In this document: one piece after another, positions 25,182 to 34,477 of the stretch
How the letters are laid out: each line of letters opens with the position of its first letter
How positions within the stretch are numbered: position 1 is the stretch's first letter
From: Natrarchaeobaculum sulfurireducens
GTDB taxonomy: Archaea; Halobacteriota; Halobacteria; Halobacteriales; Natrialbaceae
Direction: 5' to 3'
Assembly (NCBI RefSeq): GCF_003430825.1
Contig: NZ_CP024047.1
Location: forward strand, 806,001-870,000
DNA: 64,000 bases
The notes under the pieces: model-generated
Seen by the model: the letters and a program-made list of their open reading frames with translations, nothing else
The model's database searches: none
What the model was told of the DNA's origin: nothing
Program-made: the position numbers and the translations under genes

Positions 25182-27899
25182 ATGGCTTGCTCGAGCGTCG
25201 GATACGGATCGTCGGTCGCCGTCGCAGGGATCCTCGAGCACGCGGCGACGGCGTCGGCGGGCACGCTCTCCTGGGTCAGCTGGAGCGAGCGAGGCCTCGA
25301 ACTCCACCCCGTCGTCTCCGCCCTGCTCGGCCTCGCGGTCCTCGGCATCGTGTACTCGCTGGTGCGCTTTCTGCGCTCACAGCACGAGCCTGCCGGGGAC
25401 GATGCGTCGCCGATCCTCGAGACGGCGGACGAGGGCGGCCACGTCGACGTTCGGCAGGTCGACGGCGACTGGGCGTGGCGGGTTCGTCGCCTCGAGACGG
25501 TTGCTCAGAGCGTGGACCGGCCGAACTCACAGGCGGAGGCGACGGACCGAATCGAGTCGCTCCGGGACGTCGTGGCCGACGCCAGCGTTCGCGAACTCTC
25601 GGAGCCGGCGGTTCGGCTCTTCGAGACGGAGGACGGCACCTGGCGGTGGACGCTGGCCCGGCCGGACGGGACGATCCTCGCCGACGCGCCCCAAGCGTTC
25701 GACGACCGCGAGGAAGCCGAGTCGGCGGTCGCGTTCCTGACGACTCGCGGGCCGGACGCCGACGCGCTCGAGGTCGGGACAGGCGCGTTCACGGTCGTTC
25801 GCCGCGGGGGCCGGTGGCACTGGCGGCTGCTCGACGCGAAACGGGACCCGCTCGCCGAGAGCGCCGCGGGCTATCCAAACCCCGAACGAGCCGATGCAGC
25901 CATCGATCGTTTTCTCGAGGCGCTCGAGTCCGCACGTGTCCTCTGCGTCGATCACGTCGGCGTCGAACTCCACGCGGACGACGAGTGGGGGTGGCGACTC
26001 GTCGACGAAGACGACGAGGTTCTAGTCGACTCCGTCGGCGGATTCGAGGACCGACACGGGGCCGAAGACGAGGCTGACGCGGTCCGCGAGGCGCTCGCGA
26101 CGGCGGACGTGACGGTCGCCGGCGAGCCCACCTACGAACGGTTTCCGGTGGAGTCGGGCGACGGCGGACGTTGGCGACTGGTCGACGACACCGGCCGAAT
26201 CGTCGCCCACTCGCCGGACGGCTCCCCGAGCGACGAACCGACGCGAGGGATCGACTCCTTCGCCGACACCGTCGGCGAGGCGCCCGTGCTCGAGGCCGAA
26301 GAGGCAGCCTACGAGGTCTTCCCAGCGATGGACGTTGGTGATGTGTCCCCGACCGACTCCGCCGAATTCACGGAGTCCGCCGTCGTTCGGACCGACGGGG
26401 AGGGGGCCGACGCCTCACCGGACGAATCGCGAGACGGGGACCAGAACGAGGACAACTCGAGTGGACCGCGCGACGGAAGCGACTCGAGTGAGGCGACTGA
26501 CTCGAGCGGGGCGACCGACGATCGCCGCGAGTGGGGGTGGCGGCTCGTCAGCGAGGATCGGACGGTCCTCGCTTTGGGGATCGGCCTCGTTTCGGATCCG
26601 GACGCGGCTGAAGTGGCTATCGACCGCGTCCGCGAGCGGGCCGCAGCGGCCGAGATCGTCGTACCCGAAGAGGCGGCGTTCCGACTGTACCGGACCGACT
26701 CCGGCGAGTGGCGCTGGCGGTTGCTCGACGAGAACGGCAGCCTGCTGGCCGACAGCGACGCGGCACACGACTCCCGTGGCGAGGCCGCCGAAGCCATGTT
26801 GACGCTGACCGACAGGGCGACCGGCGCGGACGTGGTCGAGGTCGACGCCCCCGCATTCGAACTGTACGCTGACGAGACGGAGGACGAGGCCGGCTGGCGC
26901 TGGCGGCTCGTCGACGACGCGGGGAAACACCTCGCGCTGGGCTCGAGGGCGCATCCGACGACGGCGGGGGCCCAGGAGGCCGTCGAACGGGTGTGTAAGG
27001 ATCTCGAGGCATCCGTCCACTGCGTCGAGCGTCCGTTCGTCCAGCCCTACGCGACCGACGTGTGGCACTGGCGGTACGTCTTCCCCGGCGGCGAGGTCGT
27101 TGCAGTCGACGGCGACGGCTACGCGACCCGAGACGAACTGCTCGACCATCTCGAAGAACTCCGCGCGGTCGCCGGTGACGCACCGGTGACTGACGTGGGC
27201 GACTACTTCCTCCAGCTGTACGACCGCGGCGCGTGGCACGTTCGCGTCCTCGAGCGCGACCGCGAGCCGGTGGCCGACTCGAGCGTCCCGTTTCTCGACC
27301 AAGAGTCAGCTCGGGACGTCGTCGATACCATCCGGGAGCACGTGACGGATGCGCCCGTGTTCACCGTCGACGGGACGGCCCTCAGACTCGAGTGCGACGA
27401 CGGCGACTGGGACTGGAGGTTGGTCACTGCTGGCCGCAAACCGGTCGCTGCCGGTATCGATGGAGTAGAGAGTGAGGGGGCAGTCCGGGAAGTCGTCGAC
27501 GAGGTGCGACGACTCGCGCCGCTGGCCGATCGGATCGACCGTACAGGTGCGTCGTTCGTCCTCGAGGAGACCGACGACGGAGGGTGGCGCTGGCGGCTGC
27601 TCGCCGCGGATGGTCGGGTCGTCGCGACCCCGGCCGACGAAGTTGCATCACCCGACGAGGCACGGGAGGCCCTCGAGACGGTTCGGTCGGCACTCGAGGA
27701 CACGACCGTGCTGACGCTCGAGGCCACGACGTTCGAACTGTACGTCGACGACGGAGACTGGCGCTGGCGGCTGGTCGACGACCACGACGCGACCGTCCTC
27801 GAGAGCGTGCGGCCGTTCGAGGGACGAACAGAAGCGATGGCGGGGCTCGAGGAGGTTCGGCGGATCGTCCCCGAGGGGGAGCTTTCGATCGTAGACTGA
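25182..27899 (+). CDS. membrane-anchored protein with about 13 YegP/DUF1508-like modules
   Basis: 905 residues. One transmembrane helix (about 42-64, HPVVSALLGLAVLGIVYSLV) follows a short N-terminus; the rest is acidic and repetitive. About 13 modules of roughly 60-70 residues each contain a WxWRLVDxxGxxLAxS core followed by a helix ending in V..; examples are EWGWRLVDEDDEVLVDS, WRWRLLDENGSLLADS and WRWRLVDDHDATVLES. This is the YegP/DUF1508 pattern, normally one or two copies per protein. A Ser/Asp/Glu-rich linker (about 395-449) splits five modules from eight. Function unknown; probably a surface-exposed or cytoplasmic binding array, topology not determined. Confidence 0.75.
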   Translation: MACSSVGYGSSVAVAGILEHAATASAGTLSWVSWSERGLELHPVVSALLGLAVLGIVYSLVRFLRSQHEPAGDDASPILETADEGGHVDVRQVDGDWAWRVRRLETVAQSVDRPNSQAEATDRIESLRDVVADASVRELSEPAVRLFETEDGTWRWTLARPDGTILADAPQAFDDREEAESAVAFLTTRGPDADALEVGTGAFTVVRRGGRWHWRLLDAKRDPLAESAAGYPNPERADAAIDRFLEALESARVLCVDHVGVELHADDEWGWRLVDEDDEVLVDSVGGFEDRHGAEDEADAVREALATADVTVAGEPTYERFPVESGDGGRWRLVDDTGRIVAHSPDGSPSDEPTRGIDSFADTVGEAPVLEAEEAAYEVFPAMDVGDVSPTDSAEFTESAVVRTDGEGADASPDESRDGDQNEDNSSGPRDGSDSSEATDSSGATDDRREWGWRLVSEDRTVLALGIGLVSDPDAAEVAIDRVRERAAAAEIVVPEEAAFRLYRTDSGEWRWRLLDENGSLLADSDAAHDSRGEAAEAMLTLTDRATGADVVEVDAPAFELYADETEDEAGWRWRLVDDAGKHLALGSRAHPTTAGAQEAVERVCKDLEASVHCVERPFVQPYATDVWHWRYVFPGGEVVAVDGDGYATRDELLDHLEELRAVAGDAPVTDVGDYFLQLYDRGAWHVRVLERDREPVADSSVPFLDQESARDVVDTIREHVTDAPVFTVDGTALRLECDDGDWDWRLVTAGRKPVAAGIDGVESEGAVREVVDEVRRLAPLADRIDRTGASFVLEETDDGGWRWRLLAADGRVVATPADEVASPDEAREALETVRSALEDTTVLTLEATTFELYVDDGDWRWRLVDDHDATVLESVRPFEGRTEAMAGLEEVRRIVPEGELSIVD

Positions 27900-27951
27900 T
27901 GGACGGCTGGGTTGCCCTCGGAACCGGGCTCCGAGACGGCAGCTTCAGCAG

Positions 27952-28683
27952 TTAGTCCGATACCGGTTCGGCCGGTTCCGCTAACCGCTCTTCGGCACGA
28001 TCGCGGTCCTCGGGGTAGCCGACGTCGATACGCCAGCCGTCCATCCGGATGGCGTCGATCGTTCGCCCGGACTGGATGAGGAGGTCGATCGCGTCGGGGA
28101 GTTCGTACTCACCACGATCGGATGGCTGGACGAGGTGGCAGGCGTGGAAGATCGCCGGCGTGAAGGTGTAAAAGCCGGTCATCACGAGATTGGATGGCGG
28201 GTCGTCGGGTTTCTCCATCACTTCGACGATCTCGCCGTACTCGTTGGTGTCGAGGACGCCGTAGCGCGAGGCCTCCTCCCAGGGAACCTCCTCGACGAGG
28301 AACGCGGCGTCAGCGCGGTCTTCCCGCTGGCGGTTGATCACGTCGCCGAGGTTGCCGCGGAAGACGTTATCCCCGAGCATGAGCACGAAGTCGTCGTCGA
28401 CGTACGGCTCGGCCTGCAAGATCGCGTGGGCGAGTCCCAGTTGTTCGCGCTGGTGGGTGTACGTTATGGGGACCCCGTCGTACTCGTCGCCGTAGCGTTC
28501 GATGATCTGCTCTTTCTGATAGCCCACGACGACGATCAACTCGGTGACGCCGATCTCGAGGAGGTTGTCGAAGACGTCCTCGAGGAGGGGTTTGCCGTTG
28601 ACCTCGACGAGCACCTTCGGCTTGTCTTCGGTGAGCGGCCGGAGGCGGGTGCCCTTGCCCGCGGCCAGGACGACTGCTTGCAT
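27952..28683 (-). CDS. aglF: glucose-1-phosphate nucleotidyltransferase (AglF-like)
   Basis: 243 residues, the length of Haloferax AglF. The signature AVVLAAGKGTRLRPLTEDKPKVL is at the N-terminus, MLGDNVF marks the metal/nucleotide site, and the C-terminal segment has DGWRIDVGYPEDRDRAEERL. It makes UDP- or dTDP-glucose from glucose-1-phosphate for N-glycan or S-layer sugar synthesis. It lies at the edge of the glycosylation block (27.9-42.1 kb). A broken relative is at 46040. Confidence 0.85.
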   Translation of the reverse strand: MQAVVLAAGKGTRLRPLTEDKPKVLVEVNGKPLLEDVFDNLLEIGVTELIVVVGYQKEQIIERYGDEYDGVPITYTHQREQLGLAHAILQAEPYVDDDFVLMLGDNVFRGNLGDVINRQREDRADAAFLVEEVPWEEASRYGVLDTNEYGEIVEVMEKPDDPPSNLVMTGFYTFTPAIFHACHLVQPSDRGEYELPDAIDLLIQSGRTIDAIRMDGWRIDVGYPEDRDRAEERLAEPAEPVSD

Positions 28684-28899
28684 GTCTTGATTGGTTCCGG
28701 TGGGTCGACATATACTTTGTGAGCGACCAATGGTCGCTGGCGGACGATCTGCTGCGTTCTCGCTATACGTTCGAGATCACCCCCTCGAAAGGCGTTCTAG
28801 ATGCCAGTAAGCCAGATTCCCGTCTGACAGCATGTGCTCGAAGCTGTCGGAAACTCGACTCAACGCGGCCCAAGGTCCTCAGGCCGACGACAGCGCCTG

Positions 28900-29247
28900 T
28901 CAGCCCGGCGGTTCGTCCCGACTCTGCTCACTGCAGTCAGTGACGGGGCCGAGCACGGATCTCGAGCCGACGCCACGGCGGACGACCATTGGGACCTCGA
29001 TATCCGCATCCTCCGGGAGCGCCCGTCGAACGCTTTCGACTTCCGCGCGAACCTCTCGAACGTGCCTGACGACGGTGCGGGCCGTTTCGGGCTCGAGATC
29101 CGCATCGTTCGTAACGTCCTCGAGCACCGACGCCGCGAGCTGGTCGATCGCCTCGAGGTGGGCGTGGCGGGTCAGACAGTGGTCAGGATGGTCGTCTCGA
29201 GGGTGGTCGTTCAGTCGGTTGGGGTTTCGTGAATCTCTTTCTGGCAT
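28900..29247 (-). CDS. small acidic helical protein, unknown function
   Basis: 115 residues, polar and acidic, with a central helical core (HAHLEAIDQLAASVLEDV, ETARTVVRHVREVRAEVESV). The sequence statistics are coding-like, but I recognise no family and the C-terminus looks low-complexity. It lies between aglF and a wHTH gene, on the aglF strand. Confidence 0.5.
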   Translation of the reverse strand: MPERDSRNPNRLNDHPRDDHPDHCLTRHAHLEAIDQLAASVLEDVTNDADLEPETARTVVRHVREVRAEVESVRRALPEDADIEVPMVVRRGVGSRSVLGPVTDCSEQSRDEPPG

Positions 29248-29475
29248 CGCTCTATCAGTTGCAATGTGGACGTCGACGCAGCTTTGAGCCGAATCTACGG
29301 GTTCGACTTCTCTTCAGTTGTGGGTACGTCCACGTAGTCTCTCTTCAGCAGACCTATTGGGCTCTCAACTATTAACTCTAACTACGAACGTGGTTTTACA
29401 GATACAACATACGTAGTTGCGCAGCTCACGGATAGTGCTCCTTTTTCAGTCTCCGTCTCGCGCTATCCCGACAGG

Positions 29476-29736
29476 ATGGTCGAGCGGGTCCCGTGGATGA
29501 AGCCAGTCGACTACGAGATTCTCCTCTTTCTCGACGATCACGACATCCAAATTTCACCGAAGGTCCTTTCCGCGAATATCGATTACGACCGACAGTACGT
29601 GAGCAAACGATGCGGTGTCCTGACCGACGTCGATCTCCTCGAGTCCGACGGCAGCGGGCTCTACCAACTCACAGATACTGGGCGTGCCTACCTCGCGGGT
29701 AACCTCGAGGTCACTGATCTCGAGCCGGACAGGTAA
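29476..29736 (+). CDS. PhiH1-repressor-like winged-helix protein
   Basis: 86 residues. The helix-turn-helix core KPVDYEILLFLDDHDIQISP ... IDYDRQYVSKRCGVL followed by LTDTGRAYLAG is the haloarchaeal PhiH1-repressor/ArsR-like type. Starts at 29476 and 29494 (MKPVDYE) are both possible; the second fits most homologues I recall. The upstream 200 bp are AT-rich with several TATA-like runs. The target genes are unknown; the neighbouring agl genes are candidates. Confidence 0.75.
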   Translation: MVERVPWMKPVDYEILLFLDDHDIQISPKVLSANIDYDRQYVSKRCGVLTDVDLLESDGSGLYQLTDTGRAYLAGNLEVTDLEPDR

Positions 29737-29775
29737 GCGAACGATGTCTTTTCGAACACATTGGCAGTCGTCGTT

Positions 29776-31212
29776 CTAGATTAGCGGAACGTCGAACGGC
29801 AGATTCCGCGAGACTGTGGTTCGAAAGGTACTCGAGATCCCAAGCAGGACGAAAAAGTAGATGAGCGCGCCGAAACCAACGAGCGCGACGACAAACACTT
29901 CATTATAGGCGGCGATCGGATGCGGTTCGCCGATCGCTCGAGCGGCGTAGACGACGACGCCCATGAGCAAAGCGGCGAAACACTGCTTCGAAATTTCCCC
30001 AAAAGGGATGCTGAACCCAACGTGACGACGAGTGTAGTAGAAGCCGAAAGCGAGACCAATAGCAGCAGAACTGGCCGTGGCGATCGCCGCGCCGACCCAG
30101 CCAATGGTGTAAACGAGTGCAACGTTGAGCACGAGGTTTGCCCCGATGAAGACGGCGTTGGCCCGGAACGCGAGGTCTGGTCGGTCAATCGCGTTGAGGG
30201 TGTTCAGCAACTGTTTATTATAGGTGTACGCAAGGATCCCCACGAGCAGTATCACCAGCACCTGTGCGCCGATCTCGAAGCCGTCGCCGTAGATGAGCAT
30301 CAATCGGTCGCCAAGGATTGCTGCGCCGGCGATTCCGGGGATCAAGAATAGTCCTGCATACGAGAGTGCGTCGTTGGTGAGCGTCCGGACCATGTCAATG
30401 TCATCGGACGTGGATCTCTTGCTTAACTCGGGAAACAGCGTGGTTTGGATTGCACTCCCAAAGATGTCGAGGAACTTCGCGAGCGTGTAGGCGACCGCGT
30501 AGATACCAGTGAGGCCTGCAGAAACGAAGAGTCCGAGCACAATGATGTCCATGTCACTGAACGTTTTCTTTCGCATGCTCCCAAGCCAGGAGAACTTCGC
30601 GAAGTCGAACAGACTGACGACGTGTCGCCACCGTGGCCGGGCAAACGTCGGTCTAACGATGAGTAGTCCAATCGTGGCAATTACAGCGGTCCCGACGGCA
30701 TGGCCGAGGAGCATCCCCGAAAGCTCCCACCCCAGGTAGACGAGCACGATCATCATGACGCTCCGGGCACCTTGTTTGGCGGTGCTGAGCGGGGCATAGA
30801 CGTACACTCGATGTGTCCCCTTGAGCGCAGCATTGACCAGCCCGCTGAAGATCGAAACGACCAGCAACAGGACGACGAACTCAGCAACCGGCTGGCCGAC
30901 GTACGCATTAACCTGTTCTCGGAATACCAAGACGCCGATCGCGACGAGACTTGTGAGTATTGCCTTGATCGTCGTTCCGGCAGCGAGGTATTCGTCCGGC
31001 TCTTCGTTTTCGCTCATGCGCTTGACGATCGCCTGCCCGAAACCGACGCTCTTGACGATCCCCAGCCACGAGACGAGCGCGAGTGTGATTGCATAGAAAC
31101 CATAGATCTCTTCACCCAGCGTTCGTGTGAAGTAAATCGTGGCGAGGAAGCCGAGAAGAGAACCAAGCAGTTTCGAAACGAGGTAGATGACGGAAGTTTG
31201 GCCGAGACGCAT
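29776..31212 (-). CDS. aglR: oligosaccharide flippase (AglR/Wzx-like)
   Basis: 478 residues with about 14 hydrophobic helices, MOP/polysaccharide-exporter superfamily. Typical segments: SVIYLVSKLLGSLLGFLATIYFTR at the N-terminus, GFGQAIVKRMSENEE, and a C-terminal block with NALDRPDLA-like NAIDRPDLAFRANA. AglR is proposed to flip dolichol-linked sugars across the membrane in Haloferax N-glycosylation. The start at 31212 removes an unlikely N-terminal extension. The next gene upstream is the ParB-like protein at 31276. Confidence 0.8.
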   Translation of the reverse strand: MRLGQTSVIYLVSKLLGSLLGFLATIYFTRTLGEEIYGFYAITLALVSWLGIVKSVGFGQAIVKRMSENEEPDEYLAAGTTIKAILTSLVAIGVLVFREQVNAYVGQPVAEFVVLLLVVSIFSGLVNAALKGTHRVYVYAPLSTAKQGARSVMMIVLVYLGWELSGMLLGHAVGTAVIATIGLLIVRPTFARPRWRHVVSLFDFAKFSWLGSMRKKTFSDMDIIVLGLFVSAGLTGIYAVAYTLAKFLDIFGSAIQTTLFPELSKRSTSDDIDMVRTLTNDALSYAGLFLIPGIAGAAILGDRLMLIYGDGFEIGAQVLVILLVGILAYTYNKQLLNTLNAIDRPDLAFRANAVFIGANLVLNVALVYTIGWVGAAIATASSAAIGLAFGFYYTRRHVGFSIPFGEISKQCFAALLMGVVVYAARAIGEPHPIAAYNEVFVVALVGFGALIYFFVLLGISSTFRTTVSRNLPFDVPLI

Positions 31213-31275
31213 GAAGAGTCGTATTACGTGAGTAACGGACGGGTGGTTTAAGGATATTCTTACTTGCAACAGGTG

Positions 31276-32100
31276 CTACTCGTCTCCGAGTACGTCTACC
31301 AAATCCGGATGGTCGTGGAGATCTTCCGGAATCTCTTCTCCCCGTCGTGCACGATCCCGTATCGCTTGCCACTCGGCGTGGCGGCGAAACACCTGTACGG
31401 GAATTCGGTCAATCTCGAGCACGTTCGCGATCGCGAGCCTGTGTTGGCCACACATGTTCCACAGTAGCTCTCCGTCACGACCGATGTCAACGGCAATCTC
31501 GTTGGCGAGTGGGTGCATCGCGTCGTTGAGTCCCTCCCAGGCAGTCTTGGGGGATTCCTCGAGCAGTTGTCGTTGCGATTTATATCCCCCATCGCGAATG
31601 TGTTTATATAGTCGGTCAATCTCCGCTCCACGGTCCTCGAGCGTTGACGTATCATATTTGTCGGCGAGGACCGTTTCGTCCCACTCGAGTTCGTCAACGA
31701 AGCGCTGTTCAATCGCCCTTGGACGTGTCCGCTGCACGAAATGCTTACTGCGCCTGTCCCATTCACCATCTATGGCCCACCCTCGTCGTCTCGACGCACC
31801 ACTCGTGTACTCAATCGACGACGGGTCAACGAGGATTCGTTTGTACGGATCCGCATCGGTGTATCTGTGTGGGTACCTTCTGTTGAGCAGCCATACCGTT
31901 CGGCGTACTGTTCTCCTAATCAGAATGTATACCACTGTTGCTATCGGGCTTGGTAGGGATCGAACGAGCCGATGTATCTGTAATTTCCAACTCAGATACC
32001 TCGTCCCGTAGAGAATGAATCGGTGCAGACCCTCTTGACGAAGCGTTCTCAACGAACGTTTTGCCAGATCTCGGATTCCGGAAATCCCAACGTCCGCCAT
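31276..32100 (-). CDS. ParB/sulfiredoxin-like protein of glycan locus, paralogue 1
   Basis: 274 residues. The C-terminal third has VDIGRDGELLWNMCGQHRLAIANVLEIDRIPV followed by FRRHAEWQ. The GQHRLAIA part resembles the ParB nucleotide-binding GxHRxxA box of the ParB/Srx fold. The N-terminal 80 residues are basic with a hydrophobic patch (IATVVYILIRR), which may touch the membrane. It is 63 bp upstream of aglR. A paralogue lies at 33722-34477 beyond the IS element. Function is not known; it may be a kinase-, sulfiredoxin- or CTPase-like activity acting on a glycan or lipid. Confidence 0.7.
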   Translation of the reverse strand: MADVGISGIRDLAKRSLRTLRQEGLHRFILYGTRYLSWKLQIHRLVRSLPSPIATVVYILIRRTVRRTVWLLNRRYPHRYTDADPYKRILVDPSSIEYTSGASRRRGWAIDGEWDRRSKHFVQRTRPRAIEQRFVDELEWDETVLADKYDTSTLEDRGAEIDRLYKHIRDGGYKSQRQLLEESPKTAWEGLNDAMHPLANEIAVDIGRDGELLWNMCGQHRLAIANVLEIDRIPVQVFRRHAEWQAIRDRARRGEEIPEDLHDHPDLVDVLGDE

Positions 32101-32427
32101 GTAGAGTTCGTACCTTTACGATCGTATAGTAGTTCCGTAGGCGGCCCGTCGGTAGTCTCATGCAACTTCGAGTATGTCTCCCTGCCCGACGGTCGACAGC
32201 GTGGAGATCCGGCGCCAGTGTCGTCGGTCGTACCCGAGATCGGGAGTTCGGTGGTTTTCATTCGTACGAGAGTGCGACTGACTGGACGGCCACACCAGTG
32301 TGGTTCGACTCAGCGTTCTTTTGCAGGCGACCCGCGGTAGTTGGATGTGGCTCGAAGGGAATCATGTTCCCATAGCCGACAACCGCCCGCTTGCCGTGGG
32401 CCGTGCTCGCTTGAGTGTACTACATTC

Positions 32428-33356
32428 TGTCGTGTTGAATAGCGATCTAATCCGCTCATATCGCGGAGTAGAAGGACGAAGCCGAGGAAATCGATTCTAT
32501 CCATGGAAGTCGATCTCCTCGACTTCGTTGAGCAGTGTCGGCACCTAGTCAAACAAGCGTTGGGGAAACACGCGGGCGAGCCCGCCAGCGGCGGGTTCGC
32601 CCGCTGGAAACACGTCGTTCTGCACTGTTTTCGTCTCGAAGAAGACCATAGCTACCGCGAAACGCCGAATCGGCTGAAGTATATGGCCGAGATTCGTGAC
32701 GCACTCGACTTAGATCGAGACGATCTACCGGACTACACCACGATCTACAAATCGTTCGACCGGCTGAAAATGTGGGTGTGGCGGGCGCTGCTGCGCGTTT
32801 CAGCGCAGCAGCACCCGCAGTCCGGACATGCAGCACTCGACAGCACGTTCTTCGACCGCCGCTCGGCCTCGTCGTACTATCGCCAGCGGTCGGGAAGTAA
32901 CGTTCAAACACTGAAAGTGACGACATTAACCGACAGAGAGTCTCTTGCCGTCCTTGACGTACATATTTCGGCCCGGTGGAAACACGATACGAAGACCGGG
33001 CCGCAGGTCGTCCGCCGGAACGCGGACGACCTGCTGTCCGTGGCTGCTGACAAAGCGTTCCACAACTGGATCACGAAATACGAGTTCTACGCACTCGGTG
33101 TCGAGCCACTCATCTTACAGCGTGGATCGAGACCGTTGACGGTGGGACATAACGCGCTCATCCGGACAAAAGGCTATTCTCAGCGCTGGATGGCCGAGAC
33201 TTCGTATTCGACAACAAAGCGCTCGCTCGGCGATGCCGTGCGAGCGCTCGGCTGGTATCGACAGTTCCGTGAAATCATCCTCATGTTCGCCATCTCGAAC
33301 ATAGAACCACTCTGTGAGCCGCTGTAACCGTGACTCAGTATCTATTCAACACGGCA
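32428..33356. mobile_element. IS5-type insertion sequence with 8-bp target duplication
   Basis: 929 bp bounded by 15-bp terminal inverted repeats (32428-32442 TGTCGTGTTGAATAG; 33342-33356 its near-perfect complement, one mismatch). The flanking 8 bp CTACATTC is duplicated exactly at 32420-32427 and 33357-33364. One intact transposase frame fills most of it. The intact ends and clean duplication suggest a recent insertion. Confidence 0.9.
32503..33327 (+). CDS. IS5-family transposase
   Basis: 274 residues, DDE transposase of the haloarchaeal IS5 group. Typical segments: LLDFVEQCRHLVKQALGKHAGEPASGGFARWKHVVLHC at the N-terminus is cut here to its key words LLDFVEQC and ARWKHVVLH; ALDSTFFDR carries the first Asp, VAADKAFHN the second, and AETSYSTTKRSLG the Glu region. 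It is uninterrupted and likely active. It lies fully inside the inverted repeats. Confidence 0.9.
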   Translation: MEVDLLDFVEQCRHLVKQALGKHAGEPASGGFARWKHVVLHCFRLEEDHSYRETPNRLKYMAEIRDALDLDRDDLPDYTTIYKSFDRLKMWVWRALLRVSAQQHPQSGHAALDSTFFDRRSASSYYRQRSGSNVQTLKVTTLTDRESLAVLDVHISARWKHDTKTGPQVVRRNADDLLSVAADKAFHNWITKYEFYALGVEPLILQRGSRPLTVGHNALIRTKGYSQRWMAETSYSTTKRSLGDAVRALGWYRQFREIILMFAISNIEPLCEPL

Positions 33357-33364
33357 CTACATTC

Positions 33365-33721
33365 GGTAACGAATCCGTGAAGCTCATGGCGTGCTGTCAA
33401 TCGTACGGGTGACCGGGCTGCCGTTGTTTTTGTGCTTGGAGGTGTATCTCACCGATCGAAGATTATTTTGATATCGGATGATCCTACTAATCTTTGAGAG
33501 GTCCGAGTGGAATTACGAATTAGATAATGTTTCAATCTTCAAAGAACCATTTTATATTAAAGTCTTTGATGTTCTTCGTCTGATTTATTACTAATTGTGC
33601 AAATATGCTGGTGTTGGTTGCCTCGTATGATTGATACTGCTAGTCGTCCTGCCAATCTCACTTACTATTTGAGTAGACACTTTATGTTCTTCAAGGAAAG
33701 TTCGTACTTCGGCAGAAGATA
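33365..33721. other. AT-rich intergenic stretch
   Basis: 357 bp of clearly lower GC than the flanking genes between the IS and the second ParB-like gene. No coding frame, repeat or RNA gene could be supported. It marks the left side of the AT-rich block 33.4-36.1 kb. Confidence 0.6.
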
Positions 33722-34477
33722 TTAACTTTCAAATATGTGCTGAAGGTCAGGATGTGTACATAAAGTCGGTTCAACATTCTGTGTATTTGTATTGTTTAAC
33801 CGCTCTCGAAGTGTTTGCCACAGCTTATGTCGAACACCAACAATAGCAGGAATTTTGTCAATATCGAGTATCTTCGCGATTGAGAGTCGGTGCCATCCGG
33901 TACCGTTGAAGACGAGCTGCCCGTCTCGACCAATGTTAACAATCACCTCGTCAGCTATTGCCTCAAAATCTGATTCGCTGGAGACTTCTCGATGGGAACG
34001 ATATCCATCATGCTTGATACGTTCGTAAAGCACATCTATATCTGAATATCGATCCCCAATGTCCGAGGGAGTTCGACAGCCGTCGAGACATCCTTCTGAT
34101 TCGATCCGTGAGCGCATATAGTCAAATACGCCTGTTTCTTTCCACGACACTCCGTCAACGAACCGTCGTTTGACTGCCTTGTATTTTGGGTGAGTTTCGA
34201 ACGATTTTGCTTTTAGGTCCCAATCGCCCCCGCGTATCGCGCCTATATGGTGATATGTACCGAACCGGTCCGTCCACGTGTTCACATCAGCCGGTGAGAT
34301 CTGAATAACAGCGAGTGGATCAGAATATGCCGAGTATTTTACTTTGTTGAACTTCGATCGAAGGGATACCTGTGACGCTGGATACCTGTACCGAAGAAAG
34401 CGAAGTGCCCCTGTAAAAACGGCTGATGGGCCACCTCTATAATAAAGCCGGTAAAGTCGGTGAATTAGTCGTCGCAT
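33722..34477 (-). CDS. ParB/sulfiredoxin-like protein of glycan locus, paralogue 2
   Basis: 251 residues from the ATG at 34477 (an ATG at 34534 gives 270). It shares with the 31276 gene the block VNIGRDGQLVFNGTGWHRLSIAKILDIDKIPA followed by RHKLWQ, and upstream RFVDGVSWKETGV, YSDIDVLYERIKHDGYRS. The N-terminus is basic (RRLIHRLYRLYYR). GC content is clearly lower than paralogue 1, so it was probably acquired separately rather than duplicated in place. Function unknown; see paralogue 1. Confidence 0.65.
   Translation of the reverse strand: MRRLIHRLYRLYYRGGPSAVFTGALRFLRYRYPASQVSLRSKFNKVKYSAYSDPLAVIQISPADVNTWTDRFGTYHHIGAIRGGDWDLKAKSFETHPKYKAVKRRFVDGVSWKETGVFDYMRSRIESEGCLDGCRTPSDIGDRYSDIDVLYERIKHDGYRSHREVSSESDFEAIADEVIVNIGRDGQLVFNGTGWHRLSIAKILDIDKIPAIVGVRHKLWQTLRERLNNTNTQNVEPTLCTHPDLQHIFES

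Noticed and set aside
25151-26077. 308-codon Arg-rich frame overlapping the YegP-repeat gene
   Set aside because: Arg-rich composition is typical of the wrong frame in GC-rich haloarchaeal DNA.
25182-27899. DNA-level tandem repeat or CRISPR-like array
   Set aside because: Repetition is at the protein level with divergent DNA; there are no constant repeats with unique spacers anywhere in the window.
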